From contig NC_092541.1 of NCBI RefSeq assembly GCF_037038585.1, positions 1,540,445-1,604,444 of the forward strand: a stretch of DNA of 64,000 nucleotides, given 5' to 3'. Below, in pieces: positions 10,418-23,056 of the stretch. Numbering within the stretch: position 1 is the first letter of the stretch; the number at the start of each line of letters is the position of its first letter. Under the pieces are notes generated by a model. That model had not been told where the DNA came from, did no database searches, and worked only from the letters and a program-made list of their open reading frames with translations. Position numbers and translations under genes: made by a program. Source of the DNA: Patagioenas fasciata (Eukaryota; Chordata; Aves; Columbiformes; Columbidae).

Positions 10418-13400
10418 ATGGTGAGAGCGGGGGCTCCGGGACCCTCGACCGGGGTTATAAGCAGCGTGGACCGGGCTGGGGAGCGACCGGTGATGGGGGA
10501 GCAAAGGTTGATTCCGAGCGAGCAAGGTTTGGGGTGCAAGGTCCTTGTGGAGCGAGGTTTGGGAAGCACAGCCCTGGGGCAGGAGGAGGGAACAGGGTCC
10601 ACAACCAGGATGGAGAGCAGAACCGCATCGGTCCCCCAGGAGCTGTGTGGGAACCCAGGGGCTTCACTTAACAAGGAGGGGGGGTCTCTACCTGCAGGTG
10701 CCCGAGCTGGAGAAAGCCACGGTGCGCATCCGGCAGCTGGAGCGCGTGATGGGGATAATCCGCTCCATCAAGGCGCAGGGGAGGAACAAGCTGCAGGTAC
10801 TGGCCCGGTTTGGCTCCGGTTGTGGCGGGGCTGGCGCAGCTGAGAGCAGGTGATGCGTCCATCCTTGTCTTCAGCTGCCCTCCCTTCCTCAGCCTCCCCA
10901 GCTCTGGCTGCTCCAACCCAAGGAAGCACCTTCTGCACATTTTGCAGGGGGAGGATGGGGATATTTTTCCTGTCGAGGTCCAGGCTGGTGATTCTCCCTG
11001 GATGGACCTTTTCCTTCCCTGTTATGCAAGCTAGAAACATAAGCCAATCCCCAAACCCCCCCGCTCCACCCACAGCAATAAGTCAGCAGGATTAAGCCAT
11101 TTGGTGCTGATAAGAGTGCCGGAGTGGGAGGGGTGCTGGCTGTCTCAGATGGGGACATTTGCTTCACGGCTGGCAGGAGTGTCCCTGTCCCTTGCTGCCC
11201 TGTGTCTGCACCCTCACATGAGACTCACCAACCCTGGGTTTGCATCCTCGCCGGCAGCAGCACCCTTGGCCACATATGGCAAAGGCAGAGTGCGCTGGGT
11301 CGTGCACAGATTTGCTCTTCTTTCACCTTCCAGGTCATTTCAGACTTCGACATGACGCTGAGCAGGTTCGGGTGCAACGGCAGGCGCTGCCCCACTTCGC
11401 ACAGTGAGTTGCAGCCGTTGTTTTCACTGCTGCTAATTCTGTTTTCAGTGTTTGTGTGCTCAGTCCCTGTGGCTCCTGTTGTCCTCTTCTCCCTCCTTTG
11501 CCAAGCCTGACCGCTCCATCTCGTTCTTTCTCAGTGCAGCTCTGGGCTCCAGCTGCTTGTGGCTTTTTTGGGAAGAGCTGGCACTGAAGACGCAGGATAG
11601 CAGCTTTTTAAAAGCCTTTCTGGGCTACAACGCTGGCATTTTATTGTCATTACAGATATCCTGGATAACAGTCGCGTTATCAGTGAGGATGGCAAGAAGA
11701 AGGTAGGTGCTGTTTTGTAAGGCTCTGCTTTGTCCCTATCACCCATCACCAGGCGGTTGTAGTGGCCCATGTCACAGCTCTCCAAGCTGCACGTGTCAAG
11801 CCTGCATTTCAGGCAACGGTGATGGAAGGAGAAGTTAAAAAGGGAAATTTAATTTGCATGCTCAGCCGTGGGCATTTTTGGTCTGATACGAAGAGGAAGG
11901 GTGTATGTGTGTGCATCCTGCGTGCACTGTTTGAAGCAAGGTGAGGCAGCCAGGCTGCTGGAGGGTTAATGCTTCCGAGAGCTCCAGATTCGCTCGGAGT
12001 GAAGTTGCTTAATGCAACAGATTTGGTGTATTTTCCATTAGGAATTGAGATGCTTTGGGGGAATTTAGAAATGCTTTTTTTATAGTTTACAGTCTCTTTA
12101 GATGTGATGTTCACTCAGTTCTTTTTCCATCTTTACAACGCTCCAGCTGAAAGATCTGCTCCACTATTACTATCCCATTGAGATCGATCCCAACCGGACC
12201 CTGGAGGAGAAGCGGCCCCTCATGGTGGAGTGGTGAGTGCTCCTGTGTGATGAGCTTGACCTTGAGATGGCAACTTCTTGCCCCTGAGGACTACAAGACC
12301 CAAGGCTTGACCTGTCTCTGGGCTTGACAGCAATACCAGGAGGTTTGAGTTGTTGCATTTCTGGCTGCCCTAAGGCTGCTGCCCAGGGAGCTCACTCTGC
12401 TGCCTTCCCTTAGGTGGACCAGGGCCCACGAGCTGCTGTCACAGCAGAAGATCCAGAAGGGTGACATCGCCCAGATCGTCAGAGAATCGGACGTGATGCT
12501 GAGGTGCGAGCTCGGGGTTCGGCTGCTTGCGATCGCGGCGCAAGCTCCTTGTTTTCACCCACAGTGCGCGCAGCGTGGCGGCTGCAAATCCCCTTTCCTT
12601 CCTGGGGCCGAGCGCTGACCGTGAACGAGCCCAAAGTGAGCGCCACGAGCCGCAGCCTGAGCTCGTTCCCTGCCCACAGGCTGCTCCTTCCTGCTCACAA
12701 ACCGCTTCCACCTCCCGCGAGCCTTGGCGAGGAGCGGCCGGGGGGACGGGCGATGGGCAGAGCCCCCTGTTTGCAGGGGAGGGGGCAGCGTGCAGCTCCC
12801 CTCTTCCAGGAGAGGTTTGTTTCTCCATGCACTGTAACCGCTGGGTCTTATCCGGCCCCTTGGCTCAGCATCAAATTTCACCCGTAGCACAGAAATGTTG
12901 CGCTAAACTTGCTGTTAAAGCTGGGCTTGGCAGCAGTGGCCCTAAAACTGGCTCGGGGAGCCTTGGTTTCAACGAGCTGCCTGTCTCAGAGAGGAGGTGG
13001 TGCCATAAGTCCAGGTTTTCACGAGCTCCGGTTCCCCTTCTGCACAGAAATCGTGTCCTGGCAGACTGAGACTGTTGCACATTGACCTAATCGTCCTCAC
13101 AGCCATTCTGACCACTCGCACATCTCTAACACACGGCTGGCAGCACCGCTCCCGGGCGCTGTGCAGGCCCCTGCGCCCCCACTGACGAGCTGGATGCGAT
13201 CAGGAGATGCTGAGCAAATTATTCATGTGCTGCGTGTTCCTGTGCTGGGTCGCTGCTCCCAGGAGGGACCTGGGGCTCTGCTGCACGCCCCTTGAACACA
13301 CAGCGAACGCCACAGAAATGCTGGTGCCACAAAAACCTTGTGCTTTTTGCGCAGAGCTCACACGTGTGTTTGTCTTGGGGAAGTCCTGGGTAGAAATAAT

Positions 13401-15143
13401 GAGCCTCGCAGCCCACGGGACACCAGGAACCTCGCTGTGCAATGTGCGTAACGGGCATTTCTGCTCTAGGGATGGATTCCATGAGTTATTTGATCAGCTG
13501 CATAAGTACAACATCCCCCTGTTTATCTTCTCCGCTGGTGTCGGTGACATCCTCGAAGAGATTATCCGCCAGGCCAACGTCTTCTACTCAAACGTCAACG
13601 TGGTGTCCAACTACATGGACTTTGATGATAATGTGAGTTGCTGCGTGGTGTTTGAGTGGTGTGCTTGCAGAGGGGAGGGTTGTTGGGCTGGAACTGAGGG
13701 CTGCAATACGTTTAATAGAGACACAGCTGGGTTACAAGCTGCCTGGTAACTGTTCTAAGGATTGCGAGGTGCTCCCACTGTAGCAGCCCCCTGAACATCA
13801 CTACTGGGGGTCTTAAAGGTTCCCCTGTCCTCCCCAAGGCTGGATCAGCATTGAGAGGGAGCAGAGGAGAGACAAGGGAAGCAAGCAGAGTGCAGGAATA
13901 GCTGAGCATTGTGATCTTGGGGTCTCCTCACCTTTCAAACTTGCTTTTTGGTGGCACAAAGGACGCTGCCGGCTCCGCGCCCAGCGCTGGGGGCTCCATC
14001 CTGGCGCAGGGTGAGGATGGAGTTAACTGAGCACAGAAGCCTTTCCCGATCTGAAGGCCAGATGTCCTTTGAAACAGCCTGGAAGGCTTTTGTTGATGTG
14101 CTAAAGGCTGAAAAGTCCCAGTGCACATCAGAAAATTGCGTCTCTCACAATGCAGCCCTCTGTTCCCACGGGCTGGGACAGGCGGTCCTGGGGGAGCAGG
14201 GGCCAGTGTGACAACCCTGCCTTCCACAAGGGCTCCGCAGCTTTCCAGGGCAGGACAGAGCCTGACCGAGGTCTCCAGGATCTCCATGCTTTGTGTTTGT
14301 TTTCGCCATCTGGGACAGGGTTGCTCTGCCAAAGGGGACTTTTGGGGTCTGTCTTCAGGTGTTTCTTGGCTGCTGGGTTTCCACACTCCTTGGGGTGTCT
14401 CTGGGATGAAAGCTGCTGCCCTGTGAGCATCAACCCCGTTTGCCCATTCCAGACAAGGCTGCGGCACAGCGGAGCGGTTGCAGTGGGATCAGTTTGTCTG
14501 TCCTGTTTGCACAGGGAGTCCTCACGCATTTCAAGGGACCTCTCATCCACACCTACAACAAGAACAACAGCGTTCTGCAGGGCACGGAGTATTTCCAGCA
14601 GCTGAGCACTCGGACGAGCATCATCTTGCTGGGGGACTCCATGGGTGACCTGACGATGGCAGATGGCGTTCCCAGTGTGGAGAACATCCTCAAGATCGGC
14701 TTTCTCAATGACAAGGTGGGTGCGAGAAGGAGTTTTCTTGCTTCCCTGCCAGCCTTCCCCCGGTACAAAGGTTGGGGGGCAGCAGAGAGGGGCAGGCAGC
14801 TGCCCAAGTCGTTTGGGGGCTGCAAGAGATTCATATGGGCTCCCATGGGGTGTGTGGAGGGAACTGGGGGGCGTCTGCGGAGCTCCCGGTGCACCTGAGC
14901 CATTGTCAGGGTGGTTGTTGACCCCTCTTTTTGGTAGCACTGAGGGATGCGGGGGCTGTGGGTGCAGCACCTCCATTGTCAGCGGCTGGTGTTGATAATT
15001 TTCTCCTCTCTGTCCTGGTGGCTGTGCCGCAGGTGGAAGAGCAGAGGGGGAAATACCTGGATGCCTACGACATCGTCCTGGAGAGCGACGAGACGCTGGA
15101 CGTGGTCAACGGGATTCTGCGGTACATCCTGACCGAGACGTGA
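10418..15143 (+). CDS. NT5C3B: 7-methylguanosine phosphate-specific 5'-nucleotidase (cN-IIIB), complete
   Basis: This cytosolic HAD-family nucleotidase dephosphorylates m7GMP and CMP. Coding exons are 10418-10420, 10698-10796, 11334-11403, 11656-11702, 12147-12232, 12414-12503, 13470-13632, 14515-14715 and 15033-15143, all GT-AG and in phase, giving 289 aa (human about 292-300). The HAD nucleophile motif DFDMT is at residues 38-42. [13 protein letters not shown] follows in exon 7. The Mg-binding motif GDSMGD is at 226-231, after the conserved IHTYNKN block. The initiator ATG is the last codon of exon 1, so the protein continues with GTG (Val) from exon 2; this start is inferred from phase, and human exon 1 is, from memory, arranged the same way. 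The residues after ATG differ from human until KATV. NT5C3 could be confused with it, but synteny and the short N terminus favour NT5C3B. Confidence 0.93.
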
Positions 15144-16595
15144 GCTGGGGAGGCAGCGTCCCACCTCCAGCCGCCCAGCGAGTGGGGCGAGTGGGCAAGT
15201 GGGCAGCGAGTGCCCTCCCCTTGACAACGCTGGAGCAGATCGTCTGGTGCCTGCTGGGCTCCATCCTGATGCCGGGCAGGCTCCCTGCCCCAGTTCTCAT
15301 GTGTTGTGCACATCCCGACCTCATTAACCTGTTTGTCAGCCCTGGAGCAGGAGGGGTGAGATGGAGGAAGGTTCCCCGCTCCCTTCACCCCACCTGTGCC
15401 CGGCTCTTCTTCATCCTCTGTGGACTTTATCCCACTCGGATTTCATCCTTGCCACCGCTTGAGGCCACAACAAACCATTTCATGTCTCAGGCCGAGATGT
15501 TCTGTGTTTGCTTCAGCAGCCAAGCACAGAAATGGAGGTGGTTTGCTGTGGATTGAGGACAGATTCGTTTTATGGAAGACATTGAGTTTTACTGTGTTCC
15601 TGTCTAAGAAACGTCTTGTCCTGTTTTCTGTGGGCTTCCAAGTGCCTGGGCTGGGGTGGCCGTGCCAGACATAGCATCGCCCACCCCGTGTCCCCCACGG
15701 AAACCCTGCAGCTCCCCAGCCCTGCCGTCCCTCTTGCTCCATTACAGCTCTTGCTATTAAAACAAAGGCTTTTCCAGTCATCCCTGCATCCCGTGGAGCT
15801 CATCTGGTGCTGCTGCACAACGCAAGAAGTAAGTTTGTCTGCTGGGGGTTTGGGTGGCAGCGACCTGGGTGCTCGGAGCAGCGCGTTCGTAGCCGTGGGT
15901 GTGGATGGGGAGAGCAGTTTGCTCTTTAAGGAGTATTTTACAACTGCCCTAAACGTCTGGGCCAATCCTGGGTTTGGCCCTCGCTGCCTTCAGCGTTGTG
16001 GATGAGTAAATGAGACTTGTGAAGGTACAGGCTCCGTTCTCCTTGTTGAAATAGAAACGTTGGCTGAAGCTGGGCCACGGGTGCTTTGTACCCAGCGCTG
16101 CGGCTGGAATCACTGCTCCCCCTGGGGCCGATGCTGCCGTCCCCATCCCTGCCGGAGCCCACCAGGGCTGAACCACAACCCATCTTTGCTGGAGGGTCCC
16201 AGGAGATGAGTTGTGGGTTTTCCTCTCTCCTGCCTGACCCAGCATGTGCTGGATGGAGCTTGAAATACCCCCGGGCACCGCGTTCCCAGGCTCTGCACCG
16301 CTGCCCGCACACGCAGGGGTGTTCCATGGCAAAGTGACCTGACACGAAGGCAAACTCCTTGGAAACCAGTAGAAATGATTTATTCGGTGCAAGGTAGAGG
16401 TTGTTGTTTGAGGGGCTCGCTCTGACCCTTGGTGCTGTTCTGTTCTTGCGTTTTTCTCTCTGTCTGCGAGACGCTGTGCAAAAGCTTTTATGGCTGGTGG
16501 AGGTGTTGGAGCCGTGCTGGGCACAACTGGAAAACCTGAGGGCGCTGAGTTAATGAGCTGCATTTAGGCATCAAAATAAATTGGGGCTGGTTTTT
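15144..16595 (+). other. NT5C3B: NT5C3B 3' UTR
   Basis: Non-coding sequence follows the stop codon. Two candidate poly(A) signals are seen: a variant ATTAAA at 15756-15761 and a perfect AATAAA at 16575-16580. The UTR is therefore either about 0.63 kb or 1.45 kb long. No other gene is visible here. Confidence 0.5.
16575..16580 (+). terminator. Candidate distal poly(A) signal of NT5C3B
   Basis: AATAAA is followed within 20 bases by a T- and G-rich stretch. It is the first perfect plus-strand hexamer after the NT5C3B stop codon. Confidence 0.5.
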
Positions 16596-17233
16596 CTCAG
16601 TCGCTGAAGGTGGGGAGGATGCGGATGGGGATGATGCTGCTCCCTGAGGGCCTGGGGGGGAGAGGTTTTCTGTTTGCCTTCTCCCAGCTGCCAAGGGGTT
16701 TGGTGGGTCCCATCCCTGCTGTTTAATGGGAGCCCAGACTTTGTGGAACAGCAGATGCCTGTGGGTATCAGGGTTTCACCCCGATAACCTGAGCCCCCTC
16801 CAGGCTCTTGTCCCAGGGAGGGTGGCAGCAGGGACCGTCCCCGAAGCCTTCTCTTGATTTCTAAAGAATTTTATACGTGTATATAAAAAAACCCACATTA
16901 AAAAAATCCCAACCCTAAACTACAAAATGCTGTGGTAGGAGTGGACGTGCAGTCGCCGGCTGGGGACAAAGGGATTCGGGGAGGGGACATCACTGCCCCA
17001 GCCTTTCCGTGGGGAGGGAGAGCAGGGGGCCAAGCGGGTTTTGGCAGCAGGGGGGACAGGACAGGGCTCCAGGGTCTGCCCCAGCATCCTTGGTCCTGTT
17101 CCATGGCAGAGGTATCGTCTGCGGAGCTGGGGAATGCAATGGGATGGGGAGGGAGTGGGAACACGGGCACTGCCGTCCCCGTGGGGTATCAGGGCTCCCA
17201 AGAACGTGGGTGTTTCCTACCTTCTTGCCTGGG
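16596..17233. other. Short intergenic stretch between convergent NT5C3B and FKBP10
   Basis: Nothing coding is recognised. An A/T-rich patch lies at 16862-16920 (TATATAAAAAAA, ATTAAAAAAA). A minus-strand AATAAA at 16379-16384, inside the NT5C3B 3' UTR, could serve as a distal FKBP10 signal and would make the two transcripts overlap. Confidence 0.5.
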
Positions 17234-17239
17234 TTTATT
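17234..17239 (-). terminator. FKBP10 poly(A) signal
   Basis: TTTATT on the plus strand is AATAAA on the minus strand, 204 bases beyond the FKBP10 stop codon at 17443-17445. It is the nearest perfect hexamer downstream of that gene. Confidence 0.6.
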
Positions 17240-17442
17240 AGCTGGGGGTTGGCGAGTTTTCCTGCCCAGGAGGAACACATCAAAAACCCTCAGTTAAATA
17301 ATAAGGGGGGGGAAGGAATCAAAATATGACACCCCCCCGGAGCTGGGGAGGCCAGGGCAGGGTCCCGGGGCAGCCGGTGGGGACATCGGCCATGGCACGG
17401 CCGGGACAAGTCCTGTGTCCGGGGGACAGTGGGGTCTGCTCC

Positions 17443-20400
17443 TCAGAGCTCCTCGTGGATCTTCTCCCGGTCCTCGTCTGACTTCAGCTTCAGCTCCTCC
17501 GAGGTGATCTTCCCGTCCTGGTTGCGGTCCTGGTTCTTGAACATGTCAGCGATGACTTTCTCCGGGTCGGAGCTGGGCATGAGACGGCCTTTCCCTTCCG
17601 CCACCTGGCTCTTGATGAAGGTGGAGAACTGCAGCGGGGAGAGGTGAGAGATGCAGCTTTGCTCCGTGCGGCAGCGAGGATGGGGCAGGGACAAGAGCTG
17701 CCCTCGGTGTCCCTGCCCGGTCCCAGCCCTGCCTGCACCCAGCAGCGATGCTCTGGGCTGGAGGGTTTTCCTGCACAGCTCTTCAGGCTCCCGAGTGCCC
17801 AGGAATCCCAGAATGTCAGGGGTTGAAGGGCCCTGGAAAGCTCATCCAGTGCAATCCCCCCATGGAGCAGGAACACCCAGCTGAGGTTCCACAGGAAGGG
17901 GTCCAGGCGGGTTTGAATGTCTGCAGAGAAGGAGGCTCCACAACCCCCCTGGGCAGCCTGGGCCAGGCTCTGACACCCTCACCGGGAAGAAGTTTCTTCT
18001 CCTCTTTCAGTGGAACCTCCTGTGTTCCAGTTTGCACCCATTGCCCCTTGTCCTGTCACTGGTTGTCACCCAGAAGAGCCTGGCTCCATCCTCCTGACAC
18101 TGCCCCTTTCCATATTGATCCCCAGGAATGAGTCACCCCTCAGTCTCCTCTTCTCCAGCTCCAGAGCCCCAGCTCCCTCAGCCTTTCCTCACACGGGAGA
18201 TGCTCCACTCCCTCCATCATCTTTGTTGCCCTGCGCTGGACTCTCTCCAGCAGTTCCCTGTCCTTCTGGAACTGAGGAAGAGCAGAGCCCTCCAGGTGCT
18301 GCCCCCCAGGACGAGGTTCCCTGTACCCCCACTTCCTCCTGCACCCCATGAACTCAGGGCCATCGCTCACCTCATCGGCGGGGATCTCCCCATCCTTGTT
18401 CAGGTCCATTTGCTCGTAGAGATTCGCCGGTGGCTCCCCGTGCCAGATGAAGAGGTAGCCCTCGGGAACACCCTCCTCCATGGAGATCAGCTCCACCTCG
18501 AAGCGGAGCACAGCGCTACCTGGCACCCCCCGGGCTGAAAATACAAGCGAAGGTGGCTGCATCACAGGGGGAGCCCAGCAAAGCGATGCCAGTGATGGGT
18601 AAAAGCCTCCCAGCCCCTCTATGGGGCGAGGGGGGTGTGAAGGAGCCAGGGATGGGTTCAGGAAAGCAGACCCCCCCATTTGCGGTGCCTGGGCAGCCCT
18701 ACCTCCGCTCTCCCCGTGGCCCAGGTGCGGGGGGATGATGAGCACCCGCCTCTCTCCTGCGCACATGGTGAGGAGACCCCTGTTCAGGCCTTCGATCACC
18801 TTGTTGGTCCCCAGAGTCACCTCCTGGGGCTTCTCGTAGTCGTGGCTGCGGGAGGCACAGAGAAGACCACGCAGCTGAGAAAACTCCCCAGACCCAGCGG
18901 GCAGCCCCGCCGTGCCCCAAAATGCTGTTCATTCCATCCCGCTGTGCCCCAAAACCCCGCGCCCTCCATCCTGCTGCACCCTGAGGTTCCGCACCCTCCA
19001 CACCCCAAAACCCTGCACCATCCATCCCGTGGTGCCCCCAAATCCTGCACAGTCCCACTGCCCCGTGGCTGATGCTCCAGTGCCACCCGTTGCAAAGAGC
19101 TGGTGATGCTCCCGGGGCTGCTCCGCTGTCCATCCGCCCCCCAGCTCAGCACCCACCAGGATCCGTCCCTGTGAAGGAAAGGGGTGCTGGGGGGAGCACG
19201 CACGAGGAGAAGAGCTTGGTGCCGTCCAGCAAGGAGCAGTTGTAGTGGTAGCGGACGAAGTCTCTGTCGCGGGTGGTGACGTTGCAGCCCTCGGGCCGGT
19301 ACACGGTCTCGATCTCCACCGGGTCCTCGGGGTTGTGGAAGTCGATGATGTGGACGTCGAAGATGAGCACGGCTGAGCCGGGAATTTTGTCCCCTGGAAG
19401 AGGAGCACAAGGAGAGCTCCTGGAACACCGCAGGATGGTAAAAACCTTTACCTATTTCTTCCCATGCCACATCCATCCCTTGGAGCCTTGGTGTCAGCCG
19501 TTCCATCCCCACGATGCCCAGAGCCCTGGGGATGGTGGTGGCCCTCGGGGTGGGGAGCTGGCCCCGCTTGGCCAGCACTTTCTTGATGTTAGCCCCACAT
19601 TGTGTGGGTACCCAGGGCTGGAGGAGGGGATGCTGCAGCCCGGGGATGCCGGACCCCACAGGGCTGCCCTTTACCTGCTCCGTTCTCCCCGTAGGCCAGG
19701 TGTGGGGGGACGACCACCCGCCGCCTCTCTCCCACGCAGACCCCTTGCAGGCCCTGGTCCATGCCGGGGATGATGTAGCCCTTCCCGATGTAGGTGTTGT
19801 AGGTGTGATTGCGGGAGTAGCTGCAGAGAGAGGAGCCCCCGGTACCATCATGGAGGAGACCCTGGCCCGTCCACCCTCATCTCTGCACCCCAACCCTCAC
19901 CCCTGCACCCCAACCTGCACCCCTATTCCCCCAGGGGCCCAACCTTGCTCCAACAAACAGGTTTTCTCTTTTTTAGCCTATTTCATGCCCTTTACCACCT
20001 TCTCCTCCAGCCTCTCCTTGCAGCCATCATGGGGCAGGAGAAGACATGGGGGGATCTCCCCATGCGGCCGCTTCCCTCCCTCACCTGGAGTCGAAGAGCG
20101 TCCCGTCCATCAAGGTGCCGTTGTAGTGGTAGCGGACAAAGTCCCCGGTCACAGCCCTGCGCTTGCAGGACTCCGGCACCTCCAGGTGCTCCAGGAAGAC
20201 GCCGTCCTTGGGGTTGTGGAAGTCAACGAGCAGCACGCTGAACACCAGCGATGCCTGCGGTGGGATCACAGTCCCTGGGGAGGGGACGCAGGTCAGTCCA
20301 GACAAGGGTCCTGGTGCACCGTGGGGGGCTCTGTGCCCAGGGAAGGGGCCGGGCGCGATGGGGCGATGCCCAACTCACCGTAGCCCTTCTCCCCATAGGC

Positions 20401-22813
20401 CAGGAACGGGGGGATGACGATGCTCCTCTTCTCCCCGGCGCACATGCCCAGCAGCCCCTGGTCCATGCCCTTGATCAGCCAGCCTGTGCCCACGTAGGTG
20501 TCGTAGGTGCCATTCTTGCTGTAGCTGGAGGGGCGGCATGAGGGGGTTCAGCTCTGGGGCCATATCTGCTCCCCCCGGCTATTTTGGGGGTCACGAAGCT
20601 GCCCCAGCCCTGCTGGGGTGCAGAGTGGGAGAATGCGGGGAGGCTGCTCTGAATGGGGTGCAGCGTGGGCCCCCGTGTCCTACCCTAAGCCAGTGTCTTT
20701 TTGTCCCTGCCACCCTGCTGTCCCCACCCCACGGCAGAGGGTGCACCCGAGCTCCAGAGCCCCACATCCCGAGGCGAGGGTCCATCCCGGCGCCCCGTAC
20801 CTGGAGTCGAAGGGGGTGCCATCCAGCAGCGTGCCGTTGTAGTGGTACCGCACAAAGTCCGAGTTCTCCACCGTGCGGTTGCAGCGCTCCGGTTTGGACA
20901 GGGTGGTGATCTGCAGCTTGTCGTTCTTGTTCCAGATGTCCAGCATGACCACGTCGAAGTACAAGGTGGCATCCGGGGGGATCAGCCCCGCTAAAGGGGC
21001 AGCGGCAAGGACAGGGCATCTTAGTGAGAGCAGCAGGGACTCTGTCCCCCAAAGGCACATGTGCCAGTCCCCAGGAAAGCAGCAGAGCCTGGGGGGGGTT
21101 AGGACCCCTCCTTCCCTTCTCAGGCACCGCTTGCCTTGGCTATTCAGTGCCCTGGCAATGGGGCCGCCGATAGCCCAACCTCCATCCCTGGGGGTTTGCT
21201 GCTTCCGTCCCCCCGCCGTGCCGCAGCCCCTTACCCACACCGATGCTGCCGTAGCCCAGGTGGGGGGGCACGATGAGGTGTCGCCGCTCGTTCACGCACA
21301 TGCCCTGCAGCCCCCGGTCCATGCCGGTGATCAACCGCCCGACGCCCACCACGCCGGCCACCGTGGCCCCTCGGTCATAGCTGGGGCGAAAGGACAGACC
21401 CGTCAGCGACTCGGGGGCACAGGGCGAACCCCCCAAAGCTGCTGGCACTGGGGGGGCTCAATGCCGGCACCGAGGTGGATCCAGAGCCAGACCACCAACC
21501 CTGCAAACACCAAGGGACGGTGCAGGGCTCTCGGGTGCTTGTGCACCCAGGTGCAAACAGCACTTCTGCTGCTTCCAAATCATTCTGCACGTGGCACCTT
21601 TGGAGCTTTACGAAGCGATACCCCAGGCTTCATTTTCAAACTGCACGTTTGTTTTTATTTTTAAATATTAAAATACCCTAAAAAGCAACTGGGGAGGCTT
21701 CAGGTAAATTGAAATCCTTCATTTTAATGTGCAGCTCACACTTTCTCCTGGCAGCATGCGGCACAAGTCAGGACAAGGAATTATTTCAGCAGCGAATGTC
21801 CCCAGGCTCCCATTGCACTGGGGCTCGCAGCACTGGCAGCACACGGCTCAGCTGCTTTCTCCCCCACACATGCTCACAAGAAATATAAGACACATTTAAC
21901 CGGAGCAGAATCCCTTTGTTTTCTAGGGCTCGGAAGAACGCCGGTCTGGAAAGTGTTTGTTCATGCACAGAGCCCCAGCACAGCCCAGTTTGTTCCTGTC
22001 CTTTCACCGTGCCCCTGATCCTTCCCTGCTCGCAGTGCTGCAAATCAGGGGCTGCACTGATGTAAACACCGATTTACAGCCAGCGTGAGCAGAGCAGGAT
22101 CGGTGCACGGGCCGAGGAGAACTCAGACCAGCGGGAGCGAAGCCTCTTAGCTAATGAACGGGTTTAACCGCTGCCACGTTTCAAAGTGCTTGAAGTGTTT
22201 TCCCTGCCTGTGCAGCGCATGCAAAGACGTGTTTTGGAGTGAAAAATGTCTCACTTAGGGCCAAATCCTGCCCGTGCCTGAGATGGGCTTCCCTGGGGGG
22301 TTCCCGGTGGGTAGGGGCTGCTGGAAATGGGGTGCACAGGAGCTGCAGCCCTGGGTGCGGGGGGGACGGCTGCATGTGGTTCACTGGGGGCCACACCGGG
22401 GACCCCCGCTCTGACACATGTCACATGTCACCCCAGCACCCACCAAAAGCCCTCCTTGGGGTCAGAGCCGCAGGACCAGGAGCTGGCCCGAGCAGGCAGC
22501 TCCTCGGGGTGCAATGGGGTGACACCCGCGGGCTGGGGGGGGACGGCATGCAGGGATCCCCTCCGCAGCACAGGGCTGCCCGGGGCCGCATGCATTCGGT
22601 AAAGAGCTGAGGGCGATACCTGGAGTCAAACTTTTTGCCATCTTTAAAGGTCCCATTGTAGTGGTAGCGAATGAAATCCCCCATCTGGACTTCCCGCAGG
22701 CAGATTTTGGGGATATAGTATCTGTCTATCACCACGTCTTCCAAGGGGCCGGGGTCAGCCAGCCCTGGGGTCCCCAGGATGCTCAGCAGGAGGACGAGGC
22801 TGCCGGGGGCCAT
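17443..22813 (-). CDS. FKBP10: ER peptidyl-prolyl isomerase FKBP65, complete (10 exons, 564 aa)
   Basis: FKBP65 is an ER-lumen prolyl isomerase and chaperone for procollagen and tropoelastin; human mutations cause osteogenesis imperfecta and Bruck syndrome. Minus-strand exons are 22813-22620, 21380-21235, 20990-20801, 20524-20379, 20274-20085, 19820-19675, 19393-19204, 18845-18703, 18534-18371 and 17628-17443. Phases join throughout to 564 aa (human 582). Order: a signal peptide ([19 protein letters not shown]), then four FKBP domains, each with a [10 protein letters not shown]-type start and a GMDxGLxGMC/PPHLxYG second half. Two EF-hands follow ([12 protein letters not shown] at 492-503; [12 protein letters not shown] at 537-548), then the C-terminal ER-retrieval tetrapeptide HEEL. 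The internal exons alternate 146 and 190 bp, one pair per domain. It is head to head with P3H4 and tail to tail with NT5C3B. Confidence 0.96.
17801..18305 (-). mobile_element. CR1 LINE fragment in FKBP10 last intron
   Basis: The minus strand reads as a typical 5'-truncated CR1 3' end. Recognisable blocks on the plus strand are the reverse complement of CR1: AGGAATCCCAGAATGTCAGG at the element's 3' end, then CTCATCCAGTGCAATCCCCC, GGGCAGCCTGGGCCAGGCTC and CTCTCCAGCAGTTCCC. It is about 500 bp, in the same orientation as FKBP10, and lies between the exons encoding the two EF-hands. Confidence 0.85.
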
Positions 22814-22937
22814 GGCGCTGGGACGCTGCTGCCGGCGGAAAGGCTCGGAGGGGGGAAGGCGGAGAGGTGGGGCCAGCCCCGCCGCCCCCTCCCGCGGGAC
22901 GGGACGCCTGCCCAGCCCCGGCACGGCTGGAATTTCT

Positions 22938-22949
22938 GTACACGTGTAC
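22938..22949. promoter_or_regulatory. 12-bp perfect palindrome with CACGTG E-box
   Basis: GTACACGTGTAC is a perfect inverted repeat centred on a CACGTG E-box, about 125 bp upstream of the FKBP10 start codon. Proteins that bind such sites include MYC/MAX, USF and MITF-family factors. Use here is inferred. Confidence 0.5.
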
Positions 22950-23056
22950 CCCGGGGCCTGGCGCCTGGGCCTCGCCAGCCGCGCTCCCACCGGCATCGCC
23001 GCGACAATTCCCCCCAGCCGGCGGCAGCGGGACGGAAAAGTCACGGCAACAAAGCT

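Noticed and set aside
14128-14976. A 282-codon minus-strand open frame in NT5C3B
   Set aside because: It is antisense to exon 8 and flanking introns of NT5C3B, with no conserved motif.
18817-19893. A 358-codon minus-strand open frame, and a 289-codon plus-strand frame at 19514-20383
   Set aside because: They run through FKBP10 introns and exons out of phase; the true exons have their own frames and splice sites.
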